Shown here one piece after another: positions 31,529-31,597 of a DNA stretch of 31,597 bases. This DNA is from Pigoraptor chileana (Eukaryota; Opisthokonta; Filasterea). How positions within the stretch are numbered: position 1 is the first letter of the stretch; each line of letters opens with the position of its first letter. The notes below the pieces were generated by a model. The model was not told the origin of the DNA. It made no database searches and saw only the letters and a list, made by a program, of their open reading frames with translations. A program made the position numbers and the translations under genes. The stretch covers positions 1 to 31,597 of the forward strand of contig CALSCR010001678.1 in assembly GCA_943704495.1 (NCBI GenBank), in the 5' to 3' direction.

Positions 31529-31597
31529 CTGGGAAGAGTTCTCTTTTCTTCTTAACGAACCAACACCCTGGAATCGGATTAACCGGAGATAGGGTCT
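31147..31597. other. Right-edge region with degenerate telomere-like repeats
   Basis: The 451 bp after the membrane-protein stop hold no recognisable gene. TTAGGG-type units fill 31370-31417. The rest is mixed sequence with no family resemblance that I can see. Confidence 0.6.
31370..31417 (+). repeat. Telomere-like TTAGGG array with TTAGGA variants
   Basis: About eight units run in a row: three TTAGGG-type units, then GATTAG variants, then GATAGGG and two more TTAGGG units. Non-telomeric sequence continues for 180 bp beyond it, so it is interstitial within this window. Confidence 0.9.

Noticed and set aside
1-31597. tRNA, rRNA, CRISPR or prokaryotic operon features
   Set aside because: No cloverleaf with conserved arms, rRNA core sequence or regularly spaced repeats were seen, and gene structure is clearly eukaryotic.

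Overview
The window is nuclear DNA of a eukaryote. The genes carry many short GT-AG introns (about 60-165 nt), all three standard stop codons are used, and the best-recognised proteins (a Munc13/UNC13-type priming factor, a PGRMC-type heme protein, an NBAS/Sec39 tether subunit, a PWWP-domain protein) are eukaryote-specific. TTAGGG-like repeats occur near the right edge. A compact, intron-rich unicellular eukaryote (protist or early-branching opisthokont-like lineage) fits best, but the sequence alone does not settle the lineage.

Layout. 1-97: trinucleotide repeat. 720-6716 (+): 16-exon Munc13-like gene with a C2 domain and a MUN region. 6919-7588 (+): two-exon membrane-anchored cytochrome-b5-fold (MAPR/PGRMC) protein. 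9138-8089 (-): two-exon protein of unknown function with a natural polyhistidine run. 9722-18728 (+): 18-exon NBAS orthologue of about 2315 residues, divergent from the previous gene across a 583-bp promoter interval that holds paired CACGTG boxes. 22141-19076 (-): nine-exon gene for a protein with three PWWP-like modules, convergent with NBAS. 22719-25109: a 2.39-kb transposable element with 50-bp terminal inverted repeats, 20-bp subterminal repeats and an integrase-like gene on the minus strand. 25396-31146 (+): one intronless, GC-rich reading frame for a 1916-residue surface protein with RCC1-like repeats, a cysteine-rich stretch and about nine membrane spans. The right edge holds degenerate telomere-like repeats.

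Genes together. I see no operon-like or pathway cluster. Two neighbours act in membrane tethering and fusion (Munc13-like and NBAS), and their folds are thought to be related, but intervening genes and separate promoters argue against co-regulation. The most unusual items are the triple-PWWP gene and its repeat-laden 5' end, the integrase-bearing inverted-repeat element, the giant intronless RCC1-like receptor beside very intron-rich genes, and an exact 65-bp tandem duplication that copies a splice donor in the Munc13-like gene. Exon boundaries were set by hand from splice consensus, phase continuity and family similarity; no alignment or transcript data were available.
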